A stretch of DNA of 64,000 nt, taken from Hoylesella pleuritidis JCM 14110 (GTDB lineage Bacteria > Bacteroidota > Bacteroidia > Bacteroidales > Bacteroidaceae). Under the pieces are notes generated by a model that had not been told where the DNA came from, searched no databases, and was given only the letters and a program-made list of their open reading frames with translations. The position numbers were made by a program, and so were the translations under genes. The stretch is from NCBI RefSeq assembly GCF_000613725.1, contig NZ_BAJN01000011.1, forward strand, positions 1 to 64,000, written 5' to 3'. This document shows, in pieces, positions 54,691 through 63,654 of this stretch (positions are counted from its first letter, which is position 1; each line of letters starts with the position of its first letter).

Positions 54691-56780
54691 TTAAGGGAGA
54701 GAGGACGGGTAAGGGACTATTTCTTCCGTAAATGTTGATGCCGGAAGACCTTTTTCATTTACTAAATTCGCTCGTGTAAAAGGTTGCCAACCATAACGTA
54801 CTGCACAAGGATGAGACACCCGATCGCTGCTTATTTCCACTTGATTGCCCACAATCCGCGCCTCGGCGGGCACATAGAGACCCTCTGTTCCGGCCACTTC
54901 AAAACCACGAAGTACACCATCTTTTGCCCGCAATCCGACTGCATTGTCAAATGAGAGAATCAGTTTTACGCCGTCATTCACGACATTTCGGAGCACAGGG
55001 CCTTCTGAAACGACAGCGTGTTGATACGAGTGGCGTAGCGCCTGCAATGCCAATCGCTCGCCGACAGGCCTTTTATGGCGGTAATGCACATTGAGAGAAT
55101 CGCCCAAATCGTTCGTTACCGTCATCCAAGTGTCACGCAATTTCAGGCTCAATTGCCGCTGACTCTCCCGAAAAGCGGGCCAAGACGGGCGATTTAAGCG
55201 AGACAGTTGCACAAAGTAAAACGGCAATCGAGAGTCTCTGAAATATGCTCGCCAGCTCGCTTCAAGCATCGGAAAAAGACGGGAATGCAGTTCTGCATTG
55301 TGTGCATTCGACTCTCCCTGATACCAAATTACGCCTTTCACGGCATAATGATCGAGCGGAAGGATGCCCGACTCGAACATATAAGCAGGCTGATAGGGGT
55401 GCCGTTGCAATCGGTTCTTTGTATTTTTGATATTCAGCAGCGCTCGATTGCGTGCCATTGCTGCCCATAGTCGCCGTGATACCAGTCGTTGAGGATAGCG
55501 GGAAACTGCCATTCTAATGTCGAACGGTCAATCCAGGCTTCGGTGGTGGTACCTCCTACGGCATTGCAGATCAGTCCGATGGGTATCTGCAAACTGTCGG
55601 CCAACACGCGGCCGAAGTGGTAAGCCACAGCCGAAAACTTGCGGGCATCCTGCGCATTGCACCTTTGCCACGGACCTTTATTCAACAGTCGGAGACCGTT
55701 TATATTCGTCAGTGTTACCGAATCCCACACAACGGCATCGGTGGGATAATGTGTAGACATATTAAATAGGTGTAAATTCGGATGCCGGTCGGCTGATTTG
55801 ATATCTTCATCTGCCGTAGTACACCGTGCCAGAGTGAACTCCATATTCGACTGTCCCGAGCAAAGCCATACGTCGCCCACCCACACATCACGGATAATTC
55901 GTTGCTGCTTGCCGGCCGAAATCATTATCGAATAAGGACCGCCGGCTGCTTTTTGCGGGAATGTTACGCACCATTTGCCGTCGGGCGATACCTTTATTGC
56001 TTGTTCTTGCTTATCAAACTGCACTTTGACAACGGTTCCCGCATTGGCTTGACCATTGAAACAGATGGGGCGTTCGCGCTGAATCACCATTCCGTCGGTG
56101 TAAAGCGGCGAGAGCTGAAGCCCTCCGAAGTTGCCTGTAAGATTGCTGTAAATCGTTCGAGCCATTATCTCTGCTCCCTCGGCATTAGGATGAAGAGCAT
56201 CCGGAAAAAGGTCGGGGCGATTGTATAAAGGTGCATTCAGGTCGATCAATCCTACGTTGGTTGTGGCTGCAATGCGCCTGATGCACTGCTGAATAGCTGC
56301 GAACCAGTCGCGTGTTCCACTCTGAAAACGCGGGTGTCGGTCGCCGATGGGTGTCATCAAGCATATCCAAATCCGTGCGTTCGGGTTCGATACGCGAAAT
56401 GAATCAATAAGTGTGCGATAGTCGCGAATGAATTCCGAACCGTAATTCGGCCAGTTTCGTGGGTCGGTATCATTTAATCCGAGATGGATTACCACCCAAT
56501 CGGCCTTGAATTTCAGGGCTTCCCGAAATTCGGGCAACCGCATATAAGGTTTATGTCCACGTCTAAGCAGTGTGGCACCCGGATGTCCGAAGTTGCTCAC
56601 CTCATAGCGATCTCCGAGCATTTGCTGCAGTCTGACGGGATAAGCCTGTGTCTTTCGATCGGCCAATCCTGATCCATAAGTGACGCTATTACCTACACAC
56701 GCCACTCTTATCACCTGTTTTCCCCATCCTGTGACAGTCAGTGCGGTCAGGAGAAACAGCAAAAGAGTCGTCCTTTTCAT
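54691..56780 (-). CDS. nanS: Two-domain sialate O-acetylesterase (NanS-like), frame broken once
   Basis: About 696 aa after adding one G near 55454 (TGGCAC to TGGGCAC), giving YGQQWARNRALLNIKNTKN. Signal peptide MKRTTLLLFLLTALTVTGWG. Domain 1 (about 22-215): SGNH hydrolase with VGNSVTYGSGL (usual GDS as GNS), HLGLNDTD, and DALHPNAEG (Asp-His pair). Domain 2 (about 290-650): sialate O-acetylesterase with CSGQSNMEF, KGVIWYQGESNAHNAE and AVGGTTTEAW. Two esterase domains in one protein are known for NanS of Tannerella. It removes O-acetyl groups from host sialic acid and is first in the operon. Confidence 0.9.
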
Positions 56781-56833
56781 CTTAGTTTATTCTTTGTATC
56801 TTATAATGGGTTTCCCGTTGGGTATTCGTCGGA

Positions 56834-56841
56834 CAAAGATA
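56834..56841 (-). promoter_or_regulatory. Predicted sialic acid operon promoter (-7 box)
   Basis: TATCTTTG on the minus strand, 54 bp before the nanS ATG; a poor CTTG lies about 18 bp upstream. The predicted operon runs to 50060. Confidence 0.6.
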
Positions 56842-56890
56842 ATATATTTCCTGCAATTCCAAGAATCTCTTTGAAAGGTTTGACAAACTT

Positions 56891-57054
56891 CATCCGCTAC
56901 GCGAATGCGATACTGACCGTATTCACGACGGTACAAATCGGTCTGTACACTCTTTCCATCCGCATAGCGGATGCACTATTGATAGGGCACTGTTGGGAGC
57001 GAAGCGAACAACAGTGCCTGGCTGGGCGTTATTTCATTCAACGCTATAAGCGTT
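56891..57054. repeat. Left REP-like palindrome group of the transposase unit
   Basis: Order: CATCCGCTACGCGAATGCG (56891), palindrome CATCCGCATAGCGGATG (56957-56973), 33-bp hairpin GGCACTGTTG...CAACAGTGCC (56986-57018), palindrome AACGCTATAAGCGTT (57040-57054). The same modules occur in reverse order and opposite strand at 57798-57960. A decayed third copy lies at 57173-57270 (ATTTGCGTAGCAAAT, then GGGCACCGACGGGAGC...ACAACAGTGG). Confidence 0.9.
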
Positions 57055-57310
57055 GCGCTGTTTTATACTTCGAAATCCAAAAGAAAATCATTTATTTGAA
57101 TTTTCTATATTAAACATACAGTTAATTCAACCTAAATCACTAAATTTGCCAAGCGAATCAAAATCCGGTAAGCCATCATTTGCGTAGCAAATGCGCTGTT
57201 AACAGGGCACCGACGGGAGCAAAACGGACAACAGTGGTAGGCAAACGTAAGACACTTCAATACCATCAGCGTTGTACCGGGTACTATCTAAAAACTTAAA
57301 ATCCTCAACT

Positions 57311-57775
57311 ATGTCACAAACACTTTGTAATGTTCTCATCCATTGCGTGTTCCACGCAAAACCATCAGCACCACACATCCAAGCGGAAGACCGGAAACGA
57401 CTCAATGCTTACGCATTAGAGGTTTGCCAAAAATTGCAATGTCCTGGCTTGATTGCCAACGGACCGGGAGACCATTTACACCTGCTGATCAGTCTTTCAA
57501 CCGCAATTGCCCTCTCGACCGTTATCAAAGAAGTAAAGCGAAACACGTCCGTCTTTCTTAAAACATTGAATCCCCATCGATATACCGACTTCTACTGGCA
57601 GCGCGGTTATGGTGCGTTCTCCGTCTCGATCAAGTTCAGAGACACTGTGTATAAATACATTGCCGACCAAGAAGAACATCATCTTCACACCTCATCAAGG
57701 GCCGAATTTGAGGCACTCCTGCACAACGCACAAGTCAGCGGATACGTGCAGGGTTTTTATTGGGAGCCTCAATGA
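57311..57775 (+). CDS. IS200-like Y1 transposase (RAYT/TnpA-REP type)
   Basis: 154 aa from ATG 57311 (MSQTLCNVLIHCVFHAK); the frame opens at 57272. HUH motif GPGDHLHLLISL near residues 57-68 (HLH), and the catalytic Tyr in RDTVYKYIADQEEHH near 119-132 (YIxxQxEHH). WQRGYGAFSVS is typical for this family. Such single-strand transposases cut at palindromic hairpins. Here the gene is flanked by mirror-image REP palindromes, the arrangement of REP-associated tyrosine transposases. The frame is intact, so it may be active. Confidence 0.92.
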   Translation: MSQTLCNVLIHCVFHAKPSAPHIQAEDRKRLNAYALEVCQKLQCPGLIANGPGDHLHLLISLSTAIALSTVIKEVKRNTSVFLKTLNPHRYTDFYWQRGYGAFSVSIKFRDTVYKYIADQEEHHLHTSSRAEFEALLHNAQVSGYVQGFYWEPQ

Positions 57776-57797
57776 GTTGTTTATAACAAAATAGAGC

Positions 57798-57960
57798 AAC
57801 GCTTACAGCGTTGAGTTGGATTGCAATTGCTTAGGCACTGTTGTCCGCTTCGCTCCCAACAGTGCCCTGTCAATAGCACATCCGCTATGCGGATGAAGAT
57901 AGTGTACAGAATGATTCGTACTGTCGTGAATACAGTTTACAGCGCATCCGCTTCGCGGAT
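57798..57960. repeat. Right REP-like palindrome group of the transposase unit
   Basis: AACGCTTACAGCGTT (57798-57812), 33-bp hairpin GGCACTGTTG...CAACAGTGCC (57834-57866), palindrome CATCCGCTATGCGGATG (57879-57895), and GCATCCGCTTCGCGGAT (57944-57960). It is the reverse complement of the left group at high identity, including the spacer between the modules (GTACAGA...TATTCACGAC). Confidence 0.9.
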
Positions 57961-58136
57961 AACAGCACGGTATATTTTGATTTGTGAGATAATGATTGAG
58001 GATTGACGTAAAGTGACAATAAAGTTATTGCTGAGATTTTAGTTTATTGTTCATTTGGGGAATTTTAATTTGTACATGATTGATTCCCAGTTAAATACGA
58101 ACGGTATTCCAGTCAGTTATTCATTACACGATGATG

Positions 58137-58220
58137 AACGGTTAATCATAATGCAAAAAGCCATTAAACGGCGTGCGTTTAACGGCTTTTCGCAAGGTGA
58201 TTAACCATTAACTGCGACTC
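58137..58220. repeat. 22-bp tandem repeat array, locus 6, with terminator hairpin
   Basis: Units start at 58137, 58159, 58181 and 58203. AAAAGCCATTAAAC (58156-58169) pairs with GTTTAACGGCTTTT (58177-58190), a stem like the one at 43241, and would terminate fkp transcription. The last unit reaches into the fkp stop codon (58208), so the repeat has contributed the final codons of Fkp. Confidence 0.85.
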
Positions 58221-61048
58221 ACTTGCAAACCATTGGTACTCAGCGTCATATCTACGAAGCGGGCATTGGGATGCTGGCGGTTATCGTTTAAGATCTGTTT
58301 GATGCGCGCGGCGGCATCAGGATCCTTGGCCGCCATATACAGATAGCCGCCTCCGCCGGCACCGGGGAGCTTATAACCGAGACACAAGTCATCGACTAAA
58401 TCTGTCAAACGACGAATCGACTCGGGATTGGTCCCACTGTCGAGTGCCTGATTCTGCGCCCACGTTTTACGTACTAAACGGCCCATTTCGGCGAAATTCT
58501 GCCGTTGAATGGCCTCATACATTTCCATCGTGTGTGCTTTCATCTCGCGCAGTTGTGCAATTTCGGTATGCTGGTTGAGGAACATTTTGCGAACGATTTC
58601 TGCCAAAATATTCTTCGCCGTACGTGTAATGCCGGTGTAAAACAGCAAATGACAGGCGCGATATTCCGTTTGTGTGTAGAGATCCGACGGCAACCAGCGC
58701 ACTACGGGGCGCTGGTCAAAGCCGCTGTCGGTCTGCAAGAGCTTGATGCCCGGCAATAAACCGCCGAACTGATCTTGCCAACCGCCGCCCGTGGTGAGCA
58801 ACTGCTCTAAGACGAGTGTGCGCAAACCGATTTCAGTTTTGTCCCACGCCAGACCGCAAAAATCGTTCAATGCACCGAGAACGGTAGATGCCAACAGGCT
58901 GCTTGTGCCTAAACCGCTGCCTGCGGGAATGGCTGAGAGGAGCGTAATCTCTATTCCGCATCCGAAAGAATGCAGCTGGCTTTCGAGCGATGGAAAGCGT
59001 TCGGTTGCGTAATCGGGTAGGAAACCGGCTAATGCCAATGCTGCTTTGGGAATGGAAAAAGGGCTCCCTACCTTATTATACATCGCCAACTCGTCGTAAG
59101 TTCGAATCGTTTCGGAAGCTCCGAGATCGATACTCCGCAGCACAATGTATGCTTCTGAGCATGGTCGAACGTATGTCTGCAAAGGCGGTTGACCGTTGAG
59201 CTCGATGGCAAAGTTGATTACATTGCCGCCTTCCGTCAGACAATAGGGTGGCGTATCGGTCCATCCGCCGGCGATATCGATACGAACGGGGCTCCGTCCC
59301 CATACGATTTGGTCGCCATAAACAGACATTCGGGGGGACTGCAACTGCCCGGATGCCGTCTCAATCAGGCTCTGACGCAACAGCGCAAAGGCGTTTTCCT
59401 CGTTCTTCTTGCCGTCTTTGCCGCGCAGACGTTCTACTTCCGAGCGGAACATTGCATCGTGAATGCGTGTGAGCACCTGTTCCGAATCGGGCAAAGGGGC
59501 AGGTAAGGGAATTTCGTTAGCGGCATATTCGTGTGCCGCATCATCCAAATCGATTTGATAAAACACGCTATGCCGATAGTTATCGGCCAGCATCGACCAA
59601 TCGGCAGCACGTAATCGGCAGCGCTGTGCATTGAGACGACGCAAGTCGGAACGTGCTAAAATATCGTCGGCACTGACTTTTTGCGCGGCCATCCACAATC
59701 GGCGGCCTTCCGCTAACTGCGGTTCGCTGAGTAACCAGCGCAGAATGGGTTCTGCATCGGCCGTATTTTGCACCACAGGGAAGATGCAGGCAGACTGCAA
59801 GTCGGCTGCTCCCGCAATGTCATCTATCTCTATCTGTCGCTCGGCAGCCCACTGTGAGAATGCCATTCCCATAAACTCCGTGGTCGAAGAATGCAGATTG
59901 CCGCGGAATTTATCGTTATAGCCATAAGGTCGGATGGCAAGTCCGCCTTCTGCTATCGGTACAATGTCTATACACTGGCCGCCTTTGAGCGAGATATGCC
60001 AATCATTCTGCGGTATGCCTGTGATGATATTGTCGTACGAAATCTGCCATTGCTCACCGATATAGCTATTCTCAATCCACAGGTTTCGATTGTTTTCGGT
60101 AATTCGAATTCGTGTTTCTGCATTCTGGACGAACATTGCCGGATGTGGCTTTCGTGAGTGGTGCATTATCTCGCGCTGGTCATTCACTAAGTTTTGAACG
60201 GCCAGTGTGGAAGAAAGCAGCTCGTGACTGGTTCCGAAATGATAGAACTCGCCGCCTGGCAAAGGCAATACGGCTACGCGTAGACTGTTGATCTCGGTAT
60301 CGCAGATACCCGGATCGGTTCCCAAAGCACATCCGAATTCGCCGTACATATCGTAGTTGACAACGTTGTCATTACGCACTGATCGATTCATCAGTACCTT
60401 AACAGCTCGATCACTGAACATCCAAAGACCGATATCTGTAAGATATAGATGCTCGTTGAATAGTTCGCCGAGTGTTTGAACGGATGGTTTTTGAAGCATA
60501 CACTTCAATATCGAGGGTGTTTTTCGTGATGAAACGAACACGCCGTGATCCTTAGCGATGTCGGGACCGAGCCATAATCCGTAGCAAAATACATCTGCAT
60601 CGGGAATCTGCCCGATAGATTCGGTGGCACGAATATAAACATCTCCGCTCACGATCATTGTGCGGACAGACGGTGGAGCGGCCTCCATCATTCGCTCGTA
60701 AAGTGGAATTTGCAGGGAGAGTAAGTCCTGAGAGAGACGCTGTCCGCGCTCCCAACGAAATACGGGAACGGGTGTCAGCACCTTGCCCCACGGTGCATAC
60801 GCCGGCAATCTACGGCTCTGTCCACCGGCGTGGAGTATTAATCGTCTCTCGTTTGACAGCCAATCGTCGAACGAAAGACCGTTATTCGTTGCCTGAAAAG
60901 CGGCTTTCAGCAGGTGAGTTGTGCCTCCACCTGACCCCAATGGAGTTCCGAGTGGATCGCAAGTGCAGAACCATTCCGAACTGTCGAGCCCTGTAACGTC
61001 GTGAAAACAGTCTACAAGATTGGGAGGAAGTGATAATAGTTTTTTCAT
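58208..61048 (-). CDS. fkp: Bifunctional fucokinase / L-fucose-1-phosphate guanylyltransferase
   Basis: 946 aa, the normal size of Bacteroides Fkp. The N-terminal half is the guanylyltransferase (DPLGTPLGSGGGTTHLLKAAF near residues 31-51, ILHAGGQSRRLPAYAPWGKVLTPVP near 71-95). The C-terminal half is a GHMP kinase (SPVRIDIAGGWTDTPPYCL near 590, SAIPAGSGLGTSSLLASTVLGAL near 710, GYKLPGAGGGGYLYMAAKDPDAA near 895). It makes GDP-fucose from free fucose for surface capsule and glycoprotein fucosylation. The stop lies in a 22-bp repeat unit. It follows the YfhO gene by 3 bp. Confidence 0.96.
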   Translation of the reverse strand: MKKLLSLPPNLVDCFHDVTGLDSSEWFCTCDPLGTPLGSGGGTTHLLKAAFQATNNGLSFDDWLSNERRLILHAGGQSRRLPAYAPWGKVLTPVPVFRWERGQRLSQDLLSLQIPLYERMMEAAPPSVRTMIVSGDVYIRATESIGQIPDADVFCYGLWLGPDIAKDHGVFVSSRKTPSILKCMLQKPSVQTLGELFNEHLYLTDIGLWMFSDRAVKVLMNRSVRNDNVVNYDMYGEFGCALGTDPGICDTEINSLRVAVLPLPGGEFYHFGTSHELLSSTLAVQNLVNDQREIMHHSRKPHPAMFVQNAETRIRITENNRNLWIENSYIGEQWQISYDNIITGIPQNDWHISLKGGQCIDIVPIAEGGLAIRPYGYNDKFRGNLHSSTTEFMGMAFSQWAAERQIEIDDIAGAADLQSACIFPVVQNTADAEPILRWLLSEPQLAEGRRLWMAAQKVSADDILARSDLRRLNAQRCRLRAADWSMLADNYRHSVFYQIDLDDAAHEYAANEIPLPAPLPDSEQVLTRIHDAMFRSEVERLRGKDGKKNEENAFALLRQSLIETASGQLQSPRMSVYGDQIVWGRSPVRIDIAGGWTDTPPYCLTEGGNVINFAIELNGQPPLQTYVRPCSEAYIVLRSIDLGASETIRTYDELAMYNKVGSPFSIPKAALALAGFLPDYATERFPSLESQLHSFGCGIEITLLSAIPAGSGLGTSSLLASTVLGALNDFCGLAWDKTEIGLRTLVLEQLLTTGGGWQDQFGGLLPGIKLLQTDSGFDQRPVVRWLPSDLYTQTEYRACHLLFYTGITRTAKNILAEIVRKMFLNQHTEIAQLREMKAHTMEMYEAIQRQNFAEMGRLVRKTWAQNQALDSGTNPESIRRLTDLVDDLCLGYKLPGAGGGGYLYMAAKDPDAAARIKQILNDNRQHPNARFVDMTLSTNGLQVSRS

Positions 61049-61051
61049 TGT

Positions 61052-63544
61052 TTATGCCTCCTTTTGTTTCTTTTTTCGATCGGCGAAGATACCGATCAGT
61101 ATAACAAGAATCAGGATAGCATATGAAACATAGGCCACTGTTTCTGTTTTCTTAATGGAAGCAGGGAAGAAACGCAGTGTTACTTGATGTTTCCCGGGTT
61201 TGATATTCATTGCCCGAAGCACGTAATTGACACGTCCCAACTCTGCGGGTTGCCCGTCGACAGTGGCCGTCCAACCCGGGTAGTAAATCTCAGAGAATAC
61301 GAGTACGCCTCCCTTATCGGACATCACGTCGTACGAAAGTTGGTTAGGTGCATACGAAGTAATCTTTACCATTGATACGTTATCTTGTCGAACAGCCTCG
61401 CCTAACTGTGACTTGAATTTTACATCGGCCACAGCCGCGTGCCGAAGATTGAGCTTTCCGAGGCTGTCGAGCTCTTGATTGGCGTTGTTCACATACGAAA
61501 TCCGATCTACGAACCACGCATTGCCATAGGTGTAAGGGTTCTGTAACGGTGCGGTTTGGTTCTCTTGTAATGGCAGGATGATGTATTTCGTGTTGAGCAT
61601 ATTGAGTACCGGGTAGATAGAATCGCCGTTTACGCGGGTCATATCGCCCTGAGCCTTAACGATGGCAGGCATCATCCGCTGCATTTCGGGCATAATATAA
61701 GCTTCGATCAGTTCTTGATAACGACGTAGTTTTGCGGCGTGATAGCCTCCGATACTTTTATGATAATAAGATGTTTCGTTCTCATTGAAAGTATTGGAAG
61801 CCAGATTCAGCACGCGGTAATCAAGCCCCTTGTCCTGCAAAATCTGCCTATCCGTAGCTGTCATAGGCTGAGGCGTGTCTCGAATACTGCGTTCTACGAA
61901 CATCTCATCATTGAGATAACGCTTGTCTACTTGCCACATATCGATCAAGCAAAGTATGATCAAGGCACCGATCAGCCACGGAGCACGAAGCTTTTTGGCC
62001 TTAAACAACAGCAGACAGACCGTTCCGAGCGTGACGATCCAGAACGAACGCCAGCTGTCGGCAGTGAAAATAGCCTCTCGTATTTGTTTGAGATTGGTCA
62101 GCATAGGGTTCAGATACTCTGCGGGAATGTTCTTCATCGCTGCCATTTCGGATGAAGAAACGAAGTCGGAGAAGAACAACGAGGGCGCCAAAGCGAACAA
62201 CAGAGCGACACCTCCGGTGAGAGCGAAACTGATGTAGACGTATTTCACTTGGTGGGTAAGCACTTCCGGTTCATCGATCACCTTTTTGAGTGCCATCATT
62301 GCAAGCAAAGGAATGGTAAACTCGGCAATTACAAGGATGGAAGCCACTGTTCGGAACTTGGCGTACATCGGCACATAATCGATGAAAAAGTCGGTAAACG
62401 GCATCAGGTTATGGCCCCACGAAAGCAGAATCGACAACACGGTAGCTGTCAATAATGCCCATTTCATCGGGCCTTTGACAATAAACAGTCCTAAGATGAA
62501 CAACATTAGTACGAATGCTCCCACATAAACAGGTCCCGAAGTACCGGGTTGTTCGCCCCAGTATTGCCCTAACTGCTGATAAATCTGCATATATTGCTGA
62601 TCAGCTTTGGCCATCGCTTGCTGATTCTGTGATAACGGAACAGAGGCTCCTCCCTTAGCATTCGGCACGAGTAAAGTCCACGTTTCGCCGATGCCATAGC
62701 TCCATTGGGTGATGTAGTCACGGTCAAGTCCACTGTTGGTTTGGTTGGTTGCATTCTGTTTCACCAGTTCGCTCTTGCCGCGCATCGATTCCTGACTGTA
62801 CTGCCAAGTATGATACAGATTGCTGAAATTGAGACATATCCCGATGGTGGCAGCTGCAATGCACACCAATGTGGCCTTGCCGAAACGGGCCAATTGCTTC
62901 TCTCGAACCGCCTGAAACAAGAAAGCGATAATCATCAGGGCAATGATAAAGAGGTAATAATAGGTCATCTGCACGTGATTGGCTTTGACTTCAAAGGCTG
63001 CAAAGATAGCTGTGACGATGAAGCCCCATAGATGTTTGCCTCTGTAAGCAAGTACAATACCTGCAATCATAGGCGGAAGATAAGCCAAAGCCATTACTTT
63101 CCACAGATGACCTGCGGCTATAATGATAAGAAAATAACTGGAAAACGCCCACACCACAGCGCCTAATGCCGCCAGCATTTCACGAAAATCGAAAGCCCGA
63201 AGCAGGATGTAGAAGCCGAGTAAATAGGCAAATAAGAACCAGACATTATCCGGAAGCCACAGATGATAGGCGTTCATCACGGTCGACAGTGTGTCCGTAC
63301 TGCTGTAAGACGGGGCCGTCTGGTAAGTCGGCATACCGCTGAATGTGGCGTTGCTCCACCGGGTACGTTCGCCTGTCTGCTCGTAATATTCGGTTGCTTC
63401 ACGTCCTGCGCCTCGTCCGGCAGAACTGTCGTGGCGATAGAGTATGCGCCCGTCGATGTCTGCCGGCATAAAATAAACAAAGGAGATGACGGCAAACATC
63501 ACCACCGCGAGAATGTCATAGAGGTGTCTTTTCAATGCTTTCAT
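61052..63544 (-). CDS. YfhO family multi-pass membrane protein
   Basis: 830 aa from ATG 63544 (MKALKRHLYDILAVVMFAVISFVYFMPADIDGRILYRHDSSAGRGAGREATEYYEQTGERTRWSNATFSGMPTYQ); the longer frame to 63634 would cross its own promoter. About 12 membrane segments in residues 8-560, then a soluble domain with VLNMLNTKYIILPLQEN and YAPNQLSYDVMSDKGGVLVFSEIYYPGWTATVDGQPAELGRVNYVLRAMNIKPGKHQVTLRF, typical of YfhO (GT-C-like fold), and a last membrane helix. YfhO proteins are linked to glycosylation of wall or membrane polymers. With fkp downstream, a role in surface glycan assembly is likely (inference). Confidence 0.9.
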   Translation of the reverse strand: MKALKRHLYDILAVVMFAVISFVYFMPADIDGRILYRHDSSAGRGAGREATEYYEQTGERTRWSNATFSGMPTYQTAPSYSSTDTLSTVMNAYHLWLPDNVWFLFAYLLGFYILLRAFDFREMLAALGAVVWAFSSYFLIIIAAGHLWKVMALAYLPPMIAGIVLAYRGKHLWGFIVTAIFAAFEVKANHVQMTYYYLFIIALMIIAFLFQAVREKQLARFGKATLVCIAAATIGICLNFSNLYHTWQYSQESMRGKSELVKQNATNQTNSGLDRDYITQWSYGIGETWTLLVPNAKGGASVPLSQNQQAMAKADQQYMQIYQQLGQYWGEQPGTSGPVYVGAFVLMLFILGLFIVKGPMKWALLTATVLSILLSWGHNLMPFTDFFIDYVPMYAKFRTVASILVIAEFTIPLLAMMALKKVIDEPEVLTHQVKYVYISFALTGGVALLFALAPSLFFSDFVSSSEMAAMKNIPAEYLNPMLTNLKQIREAIFTADSWRSFWIVTLGTVCLLLFKAKKLRAPWLIGALIILCLIDMWQVDKRYLNDEMFVERSIRDTPQPMTATDRQILQDKGLDYRVLNLASNTFNENETSYYHKSIGGYHAAKLRRYQELIEAYIMPEMQRMMPAIVKAQGDMTRVNGDSIYPVLNMLNTKYIILPLQENQTAPLQNPYTYGNAWFVDRISYVNNANQELDSLGKLNLRHAAVADVKFKSQLGEAVRQDNVSMVKITSYAPNQLSYDVMSDKGGVLVFSEIYYPGWTATVDGQPAELGRVNYVLRAMNIKPGKHQVTLRFFPASIKKTETVAYVSYAILILVILIGIFADRKKKQKEA

Positions 63545-63572
63545 TACACAACTAACATTTGTTTTGATGCTA

Positions 63573-63580
63573 CAAAGATA
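63573..63580 (-). promoter_or_regulatory. Predicted promoter of the YfhO-fkp operon (-7 box)
   Basis: TATCTTTG on the minus strand, 28 bp before the YfhO ATG at 63544. Confidence 0.6.
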
Positions 63581-63623
63581 CTGTAAATCAATCGAAATCA
63601 GCCCATATTCGGAATAAATGTTG

Positions 63624-63631
63624 TAATTTTG
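63624..63631 (+). promoter_or_regulatory. Predicted mtnN promoter (-7 box)
   Basis: TAATTTTG matches TAnnTTTG, 23 bp before the ATG at 63655. Confidence 0.55.
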
Positions 63632-63654
63632 CACAAGGATAAGGCATAAAACGA

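Larger units (their letters stand above)
56891..57960. mobile_element. RAYT-REP unit (transposase with flanking REP palindromes)
   Basis: A Y1 transposase gene lies between two roughly 164-bp inverted copies of the same palindrome modules (56891-57054 and 57798-57960), with one decayed copy inside the left half. The unit sits between the sialic acid operon and fkp, and breaks no gene. No target duplication is visible, as expected for Y1 elements. Confidence 0.8.

Noticed and set aside
56781..57310. Reading frames inside the REP region (for example at 56871-57113)
   Set aside because: They run through palindromes and have no recognisable protein features.
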